Of a stretch of 24,327 nt of DNA, positions 23,813 through 24,327 are shown in pieces. The stretch's first letter is position 1; each line of letters opens with the position of its first letter. Made by a program: the position numbers and the translations under genes. Below the pieces are notes generated by a model. The model was given only the letters and a program-made list of their open reading frames with translations, searched no databases and was not told the origin of the DNA. Source of the DNA: Desulfobacterales bacterium (GTDB taxonomy: Bacteria > Desulfobacterota > DSM-4660 > Desulfatiglandales > JALVZP01). The stretch is taken from positions 1 through 24,327 of the forward strand of contig JAMOPX010000003.1 of assembly GCA_027064285.1 (NCBI GenBank), given 5' to 3'.

Positions 23813-24327
23813 ATGCAACAAGAAGTGACACAGATTCAGATTCCAGAAGTACTGCCTATATTACCCGCAAGGGATACTGTTATATTTCCACGAATGGTAC
23901 TTCCTTTAATGGTAAAAGAAGAAAAGTATATAAGGCTTATTGAAGACTCACTTAAAAGCCATAAGATGCTTGTTGTTTCCATGGTAAAAGACCCTGAAAA
24001 GACATATGAGGGTATTCCAGATATATATGAGATAGGTACAGCCTGTCAGATACTCAGATTCACAAAAGGTCCTGATGCAGCTCTCATAATGGTTCAGGGA
24101 ATAGCCAGAGTTAGGATAATGCTTATGACAGCTGTAGAGCCTTATCCTCAGGCAAAGATAGAAAGGTTGGAAGAGCCTGAATATAGAGACAAAGAGATAG
24201 AAGCATTAATGGCGAGTATAAGAAGTGTGTACAAACAAATAGTAGAGATAGCTCCTCATCTTCCACCTGAACTTATGCACTTAATAGATACTGTGGACAA
24301 ACCAGGAACTCTTGCTGATATGGCGGT
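23813..24327 (+). CDS. lon: ATP-dependent protease Lon, N-terminal part (cut by window edge)
   Basis: Lon is a cytoplasmic AAA+ serine protease for damaged and regulatory proteins. The 171 codons seen lie in the LON substrate-binding domain. LPILPARDTVIFPRMVLPL at residues ~14-32 is its signature, followed by KMLVVSMVKDPE, YEIGTACQILRF, ALIMVQGIARVRI and a helical start (EIEALMASIRSVYKQIVE). The frame is open to the last base. AAGGAGG lies about 5 nt before the ATG. The ATPase and protease domains lie beyond the window, so a stand-alone LON-domain protein cannot be formally excluded, although the helical continuation favours full-length Lon. Confidence 0.9.
   Translation, partial: MQQEVTQIQIPEVLPILPARDTVIFPRMVLPLMVKEEKYIRLIEDSLKSHKMLVVSMVKDPEKTYEGIPDIYEIGTACQILRFTKGPDAALIMVQGIARVRIMLMTAVEPYPQAKIERLEEPEYRDKEIEALMASIRSVYKQIVEIAPHLPPELMHLIDTVDKPGTLADMA

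Overview
The window is AT-rich, densely packed bacterial chromosome. Its gene set points to a diderm (Gram-negative-type) bacterium: a YhdP/AsmA-type envelope protein, a lipoprotein-type M48 protease, SmpB, RuvABC, RadA, MnmG and Lon. The fused AccA-AccD carboxyltransferase and the overall composition suggest a Desulfobacterota-like anaerobe. That placement is an inference from gene style, not from a marker search. I see no tRNA, rRNA or CRISPR array.

Layout. (1) 1-381 is the 3' part of smpB on the plus strand; its stop codon overlaps the stop of the next gene, which is convergent. (2) 378-15889 is a long minus-strand series, read from right to left: rhomboid protease, ClpP-fold SDH_sah-type membrane protease, radA, a 1547-residue protein of unknown function, mnmG, a NUDIX hydrolase, a YhdP/AsmA-like protein and an AccA-AccD fusion. 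Most junctions are short gaps or overlaps. The exception is a 383-bp hairpin-rich mobile repeat between the NUDIX and AsmA genes. (3) 15890-19896 is an accessory islet with a lipoprotein-type M48 protease carrying a C-terminal LysM-like module and an ACR3/BASS-family transporter. These sit among repeat sequences: two more copies of the hairpin element, a 222-bp MITE-like element, four copies of a 17-mer, a 29-mer in two copies and a transposase remnant. (4) 19897-24327 is a plus-strand operon-like run: rlmE, yebC, ruvC, ruvA, ruvB, hsp20 and the 5' part of lon.

The conserved genes serve translation quality and RNA modification (smpB, mnmG, rlmE, yebC), recombination repair (radA, ruvCAB), protein quality control (rhomboid, SDH_sah, M48, Hsp20, Lon) and lipid or envelope supply (AccAD, YhdP-like).

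The most interesting items are: the 1547-residue protein, whose region ~910-1115 looks like a GlnD-type UR/HD module that has lost its metal ligands; the three-copy element that folds as a long imperfect hairpin, one copy of which supplies the C-terminus and stop codon of the NUDIX gene; and the 17-mer that lies just upstream of candidate promoters of three different genes.
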